Positions 14,138 through 21,403 of a DNA stretch of 64,000 nt are shown here, one piece after another. How positions within the stretch are numbered: the first letter of the stretch is position 1; each line of letters starts with the position of its first letter. Where the stretch lies: assembly GCA_021805865.1 (NCBI GenBank), contig JAJZDX010000019.1, forward strand, positions 31,718 through 95,717, given 5' to 3'. The notes below the pieces were generated by a model. It did no database searches, was not told where the DNA came from, and saw only the letters and a list, made by a program, of their open reading frames with translations. Source of the stretch: Pseudomonadota bacterium. GTDB lineage: Bacteria; Pseudomonadota; Gammaproteobacteria; Steroidobacterales; Steroidobacteraceae. The position numbers and the translations under genes were made by a program.

Positions 14138-14264
14138 GTTCGCGCTGCTTCCGGATGATCGCTTCCAAAGTCCATCGCTCCCGGTCGCGCGTCATCTCTT
14201 CGTGGCTGGCGTAGAGGAAAATCCCCTTGGGGACCCGAGTGCGATAGCGCGCATTGGCATCCAT
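14130..14264 (-). CDS. Small conserved-looking protein upstream of the nucleotidyltransferase fragment
   Basis: 44 codons from ATG 14264: a charged protein containing RVPKGIFLYASHEEMTRDRERW and ending KQRERV. The codon choice is typical of real coding sequence here, and the stop overlaps the start of the nucleotidyltransferase fragment, as in two-gene modules of a small partner plus MNT-type enzyme. The partner is truncated, so the pair is no longer functional as a module. I infer a former antitoxin-like or accessory role only from position. The same frame continues upstream into the decayed gene at 14300-14552. Confidence 0.45.
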   Translation of the reverse strand: MDANARYRTRVPKGIFLYASHEEMTRDRERWTLEAIIRKQRERV

Positions 14265-14299
14265 CGCCGCCCGCGCCTGCGCGCCCGGCAGCCCGCCCC

Positions 14300-14552
14300 G
14301 TGGGGGCGTGACCCGCTTGCCGATCACGCGGCGTTGTGTCCGCCGGCCTCCGATCGATTCGAGGGCCGCAAGGGCATTGTCGTAATCCTCCTCGAGCTCA
14401 TCGATCCCGTGATCGGGAGCGAGGGGAATCCTGTGACGCGCGCGCGCCCGGCGGCGGCAGTGCCTGCGACCGGCACCGCGCCCGGCGGCTTGGCTTGCAG
14501 CAGCGCCGCATCTGCGAGCAGGCGCTCCCAATCCGGCGTCTTTTGGTAGCAT
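14300..14552 (-). pseudogene. Decayed AbiEii-type nucleotidyltransferase
   Basis: Two frames must be joined to recover a protein. One reads KTPDWERLLADAALLQAKPP, then VPVAGTAAA; after a shift near 14430-14450 the other reads HRIPLAPDHGIDELEEDYDNALAALESIGG and RRVIGK. Together this resembles the beginning of nucleotidyltransferases of the AbiEii (type IV toxin) group, where a W-x-x-L-L-x-x-A helix and GGTAAAL are followed by a D-x-D segment. Frameshift, divergent motifs and the missing remainder mark it as dead. Assignment is from motif memory, so moderate. Confidence 0.45.
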
Positions 14553-14578
14553 CTGCGCCATACAGGCGCCCGCGATGC

Positions 14579-14669
<91 letters not shown>

Positions 14670-14798
14670 TTTTGTCAGGCCTGGTCTGGCGGACATGACG
14701 GAGTCTGACAAATCAATCGGTTGAGCGATTGCCTGTCCCGCGGCGTCCGGCCAAAATGCCATTCCCGGCCAGAAGCGACGCACAGAGTCCGCACGGCA

Positions 14799-15275
14799 AT
14801 GGCATCGATTACGCACTACGGCGAGGGCTGGCGGGCGCACCCGTTCGTCGCCGGCCGGCGCGAATCCCGGCTCTTCAAGCTGCGCCGGGAAGCGGAGCGG
14901 TGGGCGGCGAAGCGCGAGGCGGAGTTGCGCGGCGGAGGCACCGCGATCACGTTTGCCGAAGCCACTGAGCGGTGGCTGGCGTAGCACCTGTCGGAGCTGA
15001 GTCACGCGAACAGCCAGCGCACGGTGGAGCAGTCGATCCGGGATTACGTGCTGCCGGGGATCGGCAAGCGGCGGCTCGAGGAGCTGTGCCGGGCGGACCT
15101 GGTGGATGTCGTGCGCCGCGTGTCGGCGGCGGGAAAGGTGGAGACCGCGCACCGGCTCGGGTACAAGAACAAGATGACCGGTCACGGCTTCCGTGCCGTC
15201 GCCAGCAGCGTCCTCTAATGAGAGCAAGCTGTGGGGGCGTGATGCGATCGAGCGCCAGCTCGCCCGCTGGTGGAA
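14799..15275 (+). pseudogene. Tyrosine-type prophage/island integrase, inactivated
   Basis: From ATG 14799 the product reads like the N-terminal and core-binding part of tRNA-targeting integrases (EATERWLA, then VEQSIRDYVLPGIGKRRLEEL). There is an in-frame TAG at 14982-14984. After AAGKVETAHRL the sequence jumps to GHGFRAVASSVL, near the C-terminal R-x-x-(H/R) part, so the catalytic Arg and Lys region between them is deleted. One extra T near 15216 then shifts the frame before NESKLWG and AIERQLA. Three independent lesions make it a clear pseudogene. Position next to tRNA-Ser fits an island that integrated there and decayed. Confidence 0.8.
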
Positions 15276-15510
15276 TCCCAAGTCATGGGCCGAGCGAGTG
15301 CGCGCCCTGGACCTCGCGCAGCGGGTCGGACACGAGCGCGGCGTCGTGGGCGCGTGGTACGGCGCGCGGGATGCGGCAGAACGTAAGCACGCAGGGATCA
15401 GTGCCGACCAGACCGAGCGCGAGCGGCGGGAACGCGAGGAGGGCCAGACCCGCATCCCGAACCCTGCACCCGAGCCGGACGACGAGCAGGATCTCGACGA
15501 GGGACGATAG
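15276..15510 (+). pseudogene. Unrecognised gene 3' fragment fused in frame to integrase tail
   Basis: After the integrase tail (about 15275) the same frame continues as RWWNPKSWAERVRALDLAQR, and ends in a highly charged stretch (ERERREREEGQTRIPNPAPE) with TAG at 15508-15510. This part does not belong to integrases. The low-complexity charged C-terminus is like those of mobilisation or phage proteins, but I do not recognise a family. It looks like the 3' end of another island gene joined by deletion. No ribosome-binding site of its own is visible. Confidence 0.4.
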
Positions 15511-15697
15511 CCGCCCCGTCACCGCGCCAACCCGCCCGGCGACAATCAAATTTCGAGATTAACATTGTCGTCAGGCGGCACGACCCGAGGTTGGCGGTGC
15601 GGTCGCAACGGAACTACAATATCCACGTGCTGATCGATTAGAGCGAGGCTGCAGAAGCGCGTCAGCAGCTTGGTATGACGTGGGAGGTCGAACGTTC
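15511..15697. other. Non-coding spacer, island remnant
   Basis: No gene or RNA recognised. AT-richer than the flanks around 15545-15565. A GGGAGG at about 15681-15686 serves the lipoprotein gene that follows. Confidence 0.4.
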
Positions 15698-15976
15698 ATG
15701 TCTGCGCGGACCTTTGTGTTCATCGCGTTTGCTTTGAGCACGCTAGTGGTACTTGCGGCTTGCGCGACTCTTCTGAGGTCGCCGCCGATGGTGAGTCAGT
15801 TGCAAGGAATCAGTGCCGGTCATACTGGGTGTCCTCCGGAGGATATCCGGATCTCCAACGTGAAGCTGCATCCACCGCTTGGCGACACCATGACTTGGAA
15901 TGCAACGTGCAACGCGCGAACCTATCTCTGCTCCTCGGTCGGTCGATCCGACAGTTGTGCGCCAGTGGCTCACTGA
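15698..15976 (+). CDS. Small predicted lipoprotein
   Basis: 92-residue product. N-terminal signal of lipoprotein type: basic start (MSARTF), hydrophobic core FIAFALSTLVVL, then the lipobox LAAC with the acylated Cys at about residue 22. The mature part is Cys-rich (TGCPPEDIRISNV, ATCNARTYLCSS, DSCAPV), suggesting disulfides in the periplasm or at the outer membrane. ATG 15698 has a good Shine-Dalgarno about 10 nt upstream; an in-frame GTG at 15680 is less likely. Family function unknown to me. It lies between integrase and IS remnants, so it may be island cargo. Confidence 0.65.
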   Translation: MSARTFVFIAFALSTLVVLAACATLLRSPPMVSQLQGISAGHTGCPPEDIRISNVKLHPPLGDTMTWNATCNARTYLCSSVGRSDSCAPVAH

Positions 15977-16058
15977 TCGAGAGGTGGCCGCGGTTTTTCG
16001 GGCAGGGGTGTAAGTGGAAATCTGCCGGTGCAATATAGCAACCGGAGGACAGAGATCC

Positions 16059-16487
16059 ATGAAGAAGCCAAGACGAAACCACTCCGCATCATTCAAGGCG
16101 CGAGTGGCCCTGGAGGCGATCCGGGGTGAGAAGACGGTGGCGCAGATCGCGGCCCACCACGAGGTCCATGCGACGCAGGTGACGGCCTGGAAGACGGAGC
16201 TGCTGGAGAACGCCGCGGCGATCTTCGGGGGGGATGTGCTCGCCTCGGACGGCAAGGAGCGTATCCGGGAGCTGCAGGCGAAGATCGTCTGTGCGCCCAT
16301 CTATCAGCAGGGTTGCCCGCCTTCCACGCAGCACCCAGTGGGACGTTTTCCACTGGGGTCAAGATCCGGGACGATAGCGCTCAGGATGGCGCGGGCGGGC
16401 TATCAGGTGGCCCCCACGTTCCAGGAGAGGAGGAGTCGGGGCCGTGTTCCTCGCCATCCTCCTCGGACAATTGGAGTCTCCGTGTGA
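16059..16487 (+). pseudogene. IS3-family transposase OrfA remnant
   Basis: ATG 16059 with GGAGGA upstream. The first ~76 residues are the helix-turn-helix OrfA of IS3-type elements (HSASFKARVALEAIRGEKTV, then VHATQVTAWKTELLENAA, then ERIRELQAKI). Homology ends near 16287; the frame runs on without recognisable content to 16487. No OrfB (DDE integrase domain) follows, so the element is truncated and immobile. Confidence 0.75.
16334..16357. repeat. Inverted repeat inside IS remnant region
   Basis: CCCAGTGG (16334-16341) and CCACTGGG (16350-16357) are perfect complements with an 8-nt spacer. The site lies just past the point where OrfA homology is lost. It may be part of another element's end; no family match was made. 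Confidence 0.4.
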
Positions 16488-16765
16488 ACGGTGTGGGCGT
16501 CGGAGGCCGCGCCGCTTCCGCCTGCGCGCGCTCAAGGACCGCATGGTCTTCGGCAAGTATCCGCACGAGGTCGGCGGGGTGGTGGTCGATGTTGTGCTAC
16601 GCGTGCGCCTCGATAGCCGTCCGTCCCGGGGTCATTCTTTAGGTCTCGATAAGGGGAGATCGACGCTCAGAGCGCCGCTTATTCGATCAGGAAGCGGGCG
16701 GTGGCCCCTGGGAGGGAGGCGTTTGGCCTCGCCACACCGTCTTGCCTTGCAAACCCGCAACATAC
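16488..16765. other. No recognisable gene
   Basis: Short open frames on both strands have no recognisable motifs or start signals. The sequence joins the IS remnant to the Sel1 locus; mosaic island debris is the simplest reading. Confidence 0.35.
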
Positions 16766-18217
16766 TCACGGAGGTGGCGGGGAAAAAATATCTTGGACGG
16801 CAGGATCAATCCATGCCCCGCAATGTGGCTCGAATCCGACAAAACCGACTGGACACTTCTTTCCCGGCCTTATCGCGAGCTCGCGCCGACGTGCGGCTCG
16901 CGCTGCGGGCCGCTGTACGAACAGCCATTCCGCGTATGCTTGCCGTACCCCGCTGCGAACAGCGAGCTGTAGCCACTGCGACGCTCTGGTCCAGCTCTGA
17001 CGGACCCCTGCACCGGCCTCATACAGCAATGCAAGATTGAATTGCGCGGGACCGAATCCAGCGGCTGCGGCCTGCCTATACCAATACGCGGCAGACGCGG
17101 GATCCGCGACCACCCCGACACCATATTCGTAAAACTGCCCGAGCTTGTTTTCAGCCCGCCGGCTTCCCTGCTGAATCGCTCTGCGAAGCCAGTATATCGA
17201 CTCCCGGTTGTCGATCCTGCCCGTGATCCCGGTTGCATAAGCCATCGCAAGCCGATATTGCGTCAGCTTGTCGCCGCGATTGGCGGATGACTTCAGGCGC
17301 TCGAACTCGGCACCCGAGAGGACGTAAGCCTCAACGCGTGCCGGATCGAAACGCCTCCCGAAAGAAAGATCCCAGACCAGATTCGAGCGGCCCTGAGGGG
17401 TGCGTCCCGTCCAATACAGGAAAGCGTGGTTCAGTGAGCCTTTCAACCCTTGTCTTCTCGCCGCGGCGATCGCCTCTCGGATGGACAAGAATTGCCCCGG
17501 AATCGGTAGCATGCCGGAATCCGGTTGAGCGTCGGAACTCAGTGTCTCACCGTTGCCTTGCAGCCGCACGACCTCATCGCTCCGTGTCGAGCGCGAGCGA
17601 TAGACGACGACGACGGTATAGGGCTGATTTTCCCCACCCGTAATGACGACCGAGGTCGGTACCGCGTCCGCCTTCCAGCGACGCCTGACGTGTGCCGTCA
17701 AAGCGGATAGCGATCCGGGTGATACGTCCGGCACCGCGTTCTTGATGTAGGCGGAAGTCGCCGTACCAACCAACTGTGTGCCATATTGTTGGCGCACATA
17801 CTCGGCGATCGACGGATCATCATTGCGCAGTTCAAGATAGACCGCCGTCAGACCGGTGCGATCACCTCGCGCCGCATACTGTTGAGCGAGCAGCATCTCC
17901 ACCGTCGGGCGAAGCGATGGCGGGGCAAATAGATCCGCCTTTTGGAGATCCGCCAGAGCGGCGCTCGCGTCTCCAAGACCTTGCTCTGCCAGGCCATCGA
18001 GATACCACGCCATGCCGTCGGTGGGATCCTCATTGGTCGCCCGCGCCGCGAGTGCCGCCAGTGCACTCCAATTGTTTTGGGCTGCAAGCATGGTGCCCTT
18101 CATTTGCAGCTGCGGACTCATCACCGCTCCGACGCGGTGCGCCGCCATCGCGAGCAACCACAGAGCAACACCGCACATGACACACGCTCTTCGGAATCGA
18201 CTGTGGATCCTGCTCAT
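16766..18217 (-). CDS. Exported TPR/Sel1-repeat protein
   Basis: 483 residues. N-terminal signal peptide (basic MSRIHSRFRR, hydrophobic VMCGVALWLLAMAA). An N-terminal helical-repeat region with TPR character follows (WYLDGLAEQGLGDASAALAD). The middle part (about 150-300) is not recognised. C-terminally there are Sel1-like repeats (LTQYRLAMAYATGITG, AENKLGQFYEYGVGVVADPA, FNLALLYEAGAGVRQ). It ends in a Cys-containing Pro-rich tail. ATG 18217 is preferred since AGGGG sits 6 nt upstream. Last gene of the minus-strand Sel1 cluster, separated from the rest by about 1 kb. Likely periplasmic or secreted; no enzyme motif seen. Confidence 0.75.
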   Translation of the reverse strand: MSRIHSRFRRACVMCGVALWLLAMAAHRVGAVMSPQLQMKGTMLAAQNNWSALAALAARATNEDPTDGMAWYLDGLAEQGLGDASAALADLQKADLFAPPSLRPTVEMLLAQQYAARGDRTGLTAVYLELRNDDPSIAEYVRQQYGTQLVGTATSAYIKNAVPDVSPGSLSALTAHVRRRWKADAVPTSVVITGGENQPYTVVVVYRSRSTRSDEVVRLQGNGETLSSDAQPDSGMLPIPGQFLSIREAIAAARRQGLKGSLNHAFLYWTGRTPQGRSNLVWDLSFGRRFDPARVEAYVLSGAEFERLKSSANRGDKLTQYRLAMAYATGITGRIDNRESIYWLRRAIQQGSRRAENKLGQFYEYGVGVVADPASAAYWYRQAAAAGFGPAQFNLALLYEAGAGVRQSWTRASQWLQLAVRSGVRQAYAEWLFVQRPAARAARRRELAIRPGKKCPVGFVGFEPHCGAWIDPAVQDIFSPPPP

Positions 18218-18631
18218 ATGCATCCCCTGATTGCAGACATGCGCAACGTCATCAATTCCGGCTCCACTGCGGGCGCAGAACGAGCAACCGTGCACTGCGA
18301 CCATTGCTCACCGATCATTTCGCGTCGATCCTCGTCCGGCCATTGACTGTGCGCCACACCTGTTATGGACATTCCGAATGTCATGGCGCTGCCCCACTAT
18401 TCGCCCCCGAACGATTTCGCGCGGGGGGAAAGCGGAGAAGGACCATGGCACTGCAACGAGGTGCGGTTGGCACGTATCCCATTGCGTCCACGGGCAAAGG
18501 TTAGGCGGCGATGACGCCGGCCGGATGGCAGCGAGCGAGGCACTCTCCGCGCGCCACCCGGCGACGGCACGACGGCGGCAGGACGGCAGACGAAAATGTC
18601 GCCGCCACGGCACGCCCTATTGCCGACCGCT
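18218..18631. other. Intergenic region without recognisable gene
   Basis: About 410 bp. Short open frames on both strands lack start signals and recognisable motifs. It should hold the promoter for the 483-residue Sel1 protein gene and the 3' end of the small membrane protein transcript; no consensus element stands out. Confidence 0.4.
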
Positions 18632-18967
18632 TCATCTCTTCACCGGAGGAGCTGATCCTGCCGCGCCCGCACATCCGTTGACGGCATGCATCTCGCGTGT
18701 GATTTGGGCGACGCTCTTATCGCCCGCGGTAGTCAATGTCTTACCGACACCACTCGTTAGGCCGGTGGACGCACAGGCCGTTGAGCGTTGCAGTGATTCT
18801 GGAGTCGGAACGGTGATCGGATGTAGAGGCAAGACCGGGCGATGCGGCAGCGCCGCGGGCTTGCGCCAGAACATCGAGTACGCGCCCCAGCCGATGATGG
18901 CCGTCACCAGCACTCCATACAGCGTGATACGTGGCTTGGAAATGCGCAGTGTTATATGGTCGGGCAC
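18632..18967 (-). CDS. Small single-pass membrane protein in the Sel1 cluster
   Basis: 111 residues from GTG 18967, with GGGAG 7 nt upstream. One transmembrane segment near the N-terminus (TLYGVLVTAIIGWGAYSMFW, about residues 15-34) after a short basic cytoplasmic stretch, then a Pro-rich periplasmic part and a Cys-containing C-terminus. Not recognised as a family. Same strand and cluster as the Sel1, vWA and OmpA genes, so a bitopic assembly or anchor subunit is conceivable (inference). Confidence 0.5.
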   Translation of the reverse strand: MPDHITLRISKPRITLYGVLVTAIIGWGAYSMFWRKPAALPHRPVLPLHPITVPTPESLQRSTACASTGLTSGVGKTLTTAGDKSVAQITREMHAVNGCAGAAGSAPPVKR

Positions 18968-19130
18968 GACGGGCTCCCGGTCGGCGGTAACTGCCGGCCG
19001 ATACGCGAGGAGTCAATACGCGGCCGGCGCAAGGATCGCGTGAGACACCACTGCGGATGATGGGATGAAGCCCCCCACCGCACGACCCCGTACCCCTCGC
19101 CCGAGCCGCTCGCGATCGCGAGTCTGCGCT

Positions 19131-20036
19131 TCATGGCGCACCGCCAAACCCGACGGGCTGGACCAACGCCGGCGCGCCGAAGTCCACGACCCGGGCATGC
19201 GATGCATGGAAGTACAGGGTCCAGAATTGCTGCAGCTCGCGAAGCTGCTGCTGGTGGTCCACGGGTGCGTGAGCGGCAGGCGCCGCTGCGGTAATGGACT
19301 CGGGTTGAGCGCGCGGTTGCGGTGCCACAGATGCGGCGCTCGATGGCGCGCCAGCCTCAACAGGCGGGCGGTGATGCGCGGCAAGCCACCGTCGGGACCA
19401 CGAATCTCCGGCTGCGGCCGCACGACTAAGCCAGGAAATGGCGCGCTGGGAATTGGGAGGTCCACCGATACCGTGCAGGTAAAACTCGCCCATGTCTCTC
19501 ATGGCGATGGTGTTGCCTTGCATTGCCGCCAGGCGGACAAGTGCGGCACCCTTCTTTGGATTGGGAGCGGTCCCTTCTCCGTGCACCAAATCCATTCCCG
19601 CGGATACGAGCCCCAGTGGGAATCCCTGCCGTGCCGACTGCATGAAGTAGGCAAAGGCCTTGGTGGGGTCCGCGGCAACTCCCGCGCCCGGTACGCCATG
19701 GTAATACATCCCTCCCAGGATCCACTCCGACAGCGGGTCGTGGTGTGATGTCCCTAGAACTGCGAATTTCCGCACCATACTGAAGTCGTGTGCGCAGTAG
19801 TACATCATCGCGATCGCGCCCAAGTACGACGGCCTGCGCAGCACTTGCAACTGCGCATGGACGGCAGAAGAAACGAACAACTCAGGAATACCTGGTTTTA
19901 TCCGGCGGCAGGCCGTCACCGCGATCCGATATGCCAGTAAATCTTGCTTCGCATCAGCAGACATCGCCTCGCCGCGAGCCGGTATCACCAGCAGCGCGGT
20001 CAAAGTCGCAGCCGCAATAAAGCGTGCAGTTTTCAC
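19131..20036 (-). CDS. Exported Sel1-repeat protein with shared C-terminal signature
   Basis: 301 residues from GTG 20036, whose GTGA overlaps the stop of the upstream gene; GAGGGG lies just before it. Signal peptide (RFIAAATLTALLVIPARGEA). About three Sel1-type repeats at about 110-225 (WILGGMYYHGVPGAG, GLVSAGMDLVHGEGTAPN, MRDMGEFYLHGIGGPPN). A Pro/Ala-rich linker then leads to the C-terminal block LQQFWTLYFHASHARVVDFG followed by APALVQPVGFG. That block recurs in two neighbouring proteins. Likely periplasmic. Function unknown. Confidence 0.75.
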   Translation of the reverse strand: MKTARFIAAATLTALLVIPARGEAMSADAKQDLLAYRIAVTACRRIKPGIPELFVSSAVHAQLQVLRRPSYLGAIAMMYYCAHDFSMVRKFAVLGTSHHDPLSEWILGGMYYHGVPGAGVAADPTKAFAYFMQSARQGFPLGLVSAGMDLVHGEGTAPNPKKGAALVRLAAMQGNTIAMRDMGEFYLHGIGGPPNSQRAISWLSRAAAAGDSWSRRWLAAHHRPPVEAGAPSSAASVAPQPRAQPESITAAAPAAHAPVDHQQQLRELQQFWTLYFHASHARVVDFGAPALVQPVGFGGAP

Positions 20037-20566
20037 GATCCCCTCCCCAAACTGACGGAACTCACGAGCGCTGGCGAGCCGAAATCCACCACCTGCGCGT
20101 TCGATGCCTTGAAGTAAAGGGTCCAAATTGATTGCAGACTCTGCACGACGCGCTGATGGTCTGCAGGCGTCTCGGCAGAAGCAGGCGCATGGCGCGTCGC
20201 AGTGGGATGCGCAACAGCGACCGGCTGAGGATTCCGCAGCGCTCGCGGTTGGGCGATCTCTGGCTTGAATCCCTGAGCGGCCGCCTGTTGCCACCAGTAC
20301 ACGACTTGCGCAGCGCTCCGGGGCAGCCCCCCAGCGCCATGAAAGTATTCGAACCCGAGTTGGCATTCCGCTTTCGGTATACCGTCCTCTGCCTGCCGAA
20401 TGAGCGCTGCCAGCGCGGCGGGATGCTGTGCTTGCGCGCGCGCAATCGCGCTGACGCCCACCATGGCGGCGGTGAAAAGTCTCCATACCAGACGCGGTCC
20501 AACTCCCCAACCGAGCGCTTTGCATCGTCCGCATCCGTCGGATGTCGGTCGGTTGCAGCCACTCAT
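20033..20566 (-). CDS. Short exported Sel1-repeat protein with shared C-terminal signature
   Basis: 177 residues from ATG 20566, which overlaps the stop of the vWA-like gene (ATGA); this coupling decides the start, although the signal sequence then has a long N-region before WRLFTAAMVGVSAIARAQA. A single Sel1-like repeat (ECQLGFEYFHGAGGLPRSAA, YWWQQAAAQG) is followed by a linker and the C-terminal signature LQSIWTLYFKASNAQVVDFG, SPALVSSV. Its stop overlaps the next Sel1 gene (GTGA). It could be a minimal version of its two relatives: one repeat plus the shared tail. Confidence 0.65.
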   Translation of the reverse strand: MSGCNRPTSDGCGRCKALGWGVGPRLVWRLFTAAMVGVSAIARAQAQHPAALAALIRQAEDGIPKAECQLGFEYFHGAGGLPRSAAQVVYWWQQAAAQGFKPEIAQPRALRNPQPVAVAHPTATRHAPASAETPADHQRVVQSLQSIWTLYFKASNAQVVDFGSPALVSSVSLGRGS

Positions 20567-21261
20567 CGCGAAATACCCGCTCCAAGCACGAAGACCCGCG
20601 CACCGCCGAAGTTCGTGAGCAGCCTCTGTGCGCGCGCGCGCTGCAGCATTTGCGCGGGATTCGGCACGCCGGCGCCAAAATTCGCGAAACTCGAGTTCTC
20701 GAACCCGTCGGTCACCAGGAACAGCACCTTCTCGGGAGCCGTATCCTGCGCGATCACGGGCGCAACCGTCTTCAGAGAGTAGAGGATGTCATTGGGTTGG
20801 TTGGCCGCGCCCGTGGCCGATTGCAGCACGCGCTGCGCCGTCGTATCGGCCATGCGTAACGCATATCCTGCTTGGCCGCGCATGCAGTCGTTGAATCCCC
20901 CGAGGGAATTCATCGGCACGTTGTTGCGCTCTGCCGCACTCATCGGGCTCTCGATGATGCCCGTGAAGAGCACCCGCAGGTAGTGATGGGTCGACGTGCG
21001 GGAGAATTCCGCGATCACGAACTTCGTCGCCGGCCCGAGCGCGTGGTTGATATTGTCGATCACCGACTTCTGCAGCGCCGGGCTCAAGGCGCCCGCCTGG
21101 TCGATGAGCACGTACAGCAGTCGCTGCGGCGGTGCGCTGGCGAAGCTGTAGTGGCTTGCCGCGTAGCAACTGGGTATCTGATTGACCAAGCCTGCTTCAG
21201 CGGCGGGCGCCAGAGCGGTGAGCAGCAGGATACCGAATACGGCGCAGGATCGCTTCTGCAT
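20563..21261 (-). CDS. Exported von Willebrand factor A-like protein
   Basis: 232 residues. Signal peptide (SCAVFGILLLTALAPAAEA). The rest looks like a Rossmann-type vWA domain: a first strand RLLYVLIDQAGAL, then helix LQKSVIDNINHAL, strand KFVIAEFSR, a later strand/loop EKVLFLVTDGFENSSFANFG, and a terminal strand ARVFVLGAGI. The metal-site D-x-S-x-S is not present (DQAG instead), so metal binding is doubtful while the TDG loop is kept. First gene of a three-gene overlapping set with two Sel1 proteins, suggesting they act together. Confidence 0.6.
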   Translation of the reverse strand: MQKRSCAVFGILLLTALAPAAEAGLVNQIPSCYAASHYSFASAPPQRLLYVLIDQAGALSPALQKSVIDNINHALGPATKFVIAEFSRTSTHHYLRVLFTGIIESPMSAAERNNVPMNSLGGFNDCMRGQAGYALRMADTTAQRVLQSATGAANQPNDILYSLKTVAPVIAQDTAPEKVLFLVTDGFENSSFANFGAGVPNPAQMLQRARAQRLLTNFGGARVFVLGAGISR

Positions 21262-21403
21262 GAGATTCTCCCGGGTCAGAGATGAGACGACGCGGTGCCC
21301 ACGCGGCAGGCTGGATCGGCACCACGGACCATGCGCGGGGCCTCGAGGATCAAGGTCTCACGGGCTCGAGAGCCGTCGATCCCCGGCGGGTGAGCCGAAC
21401 GCA

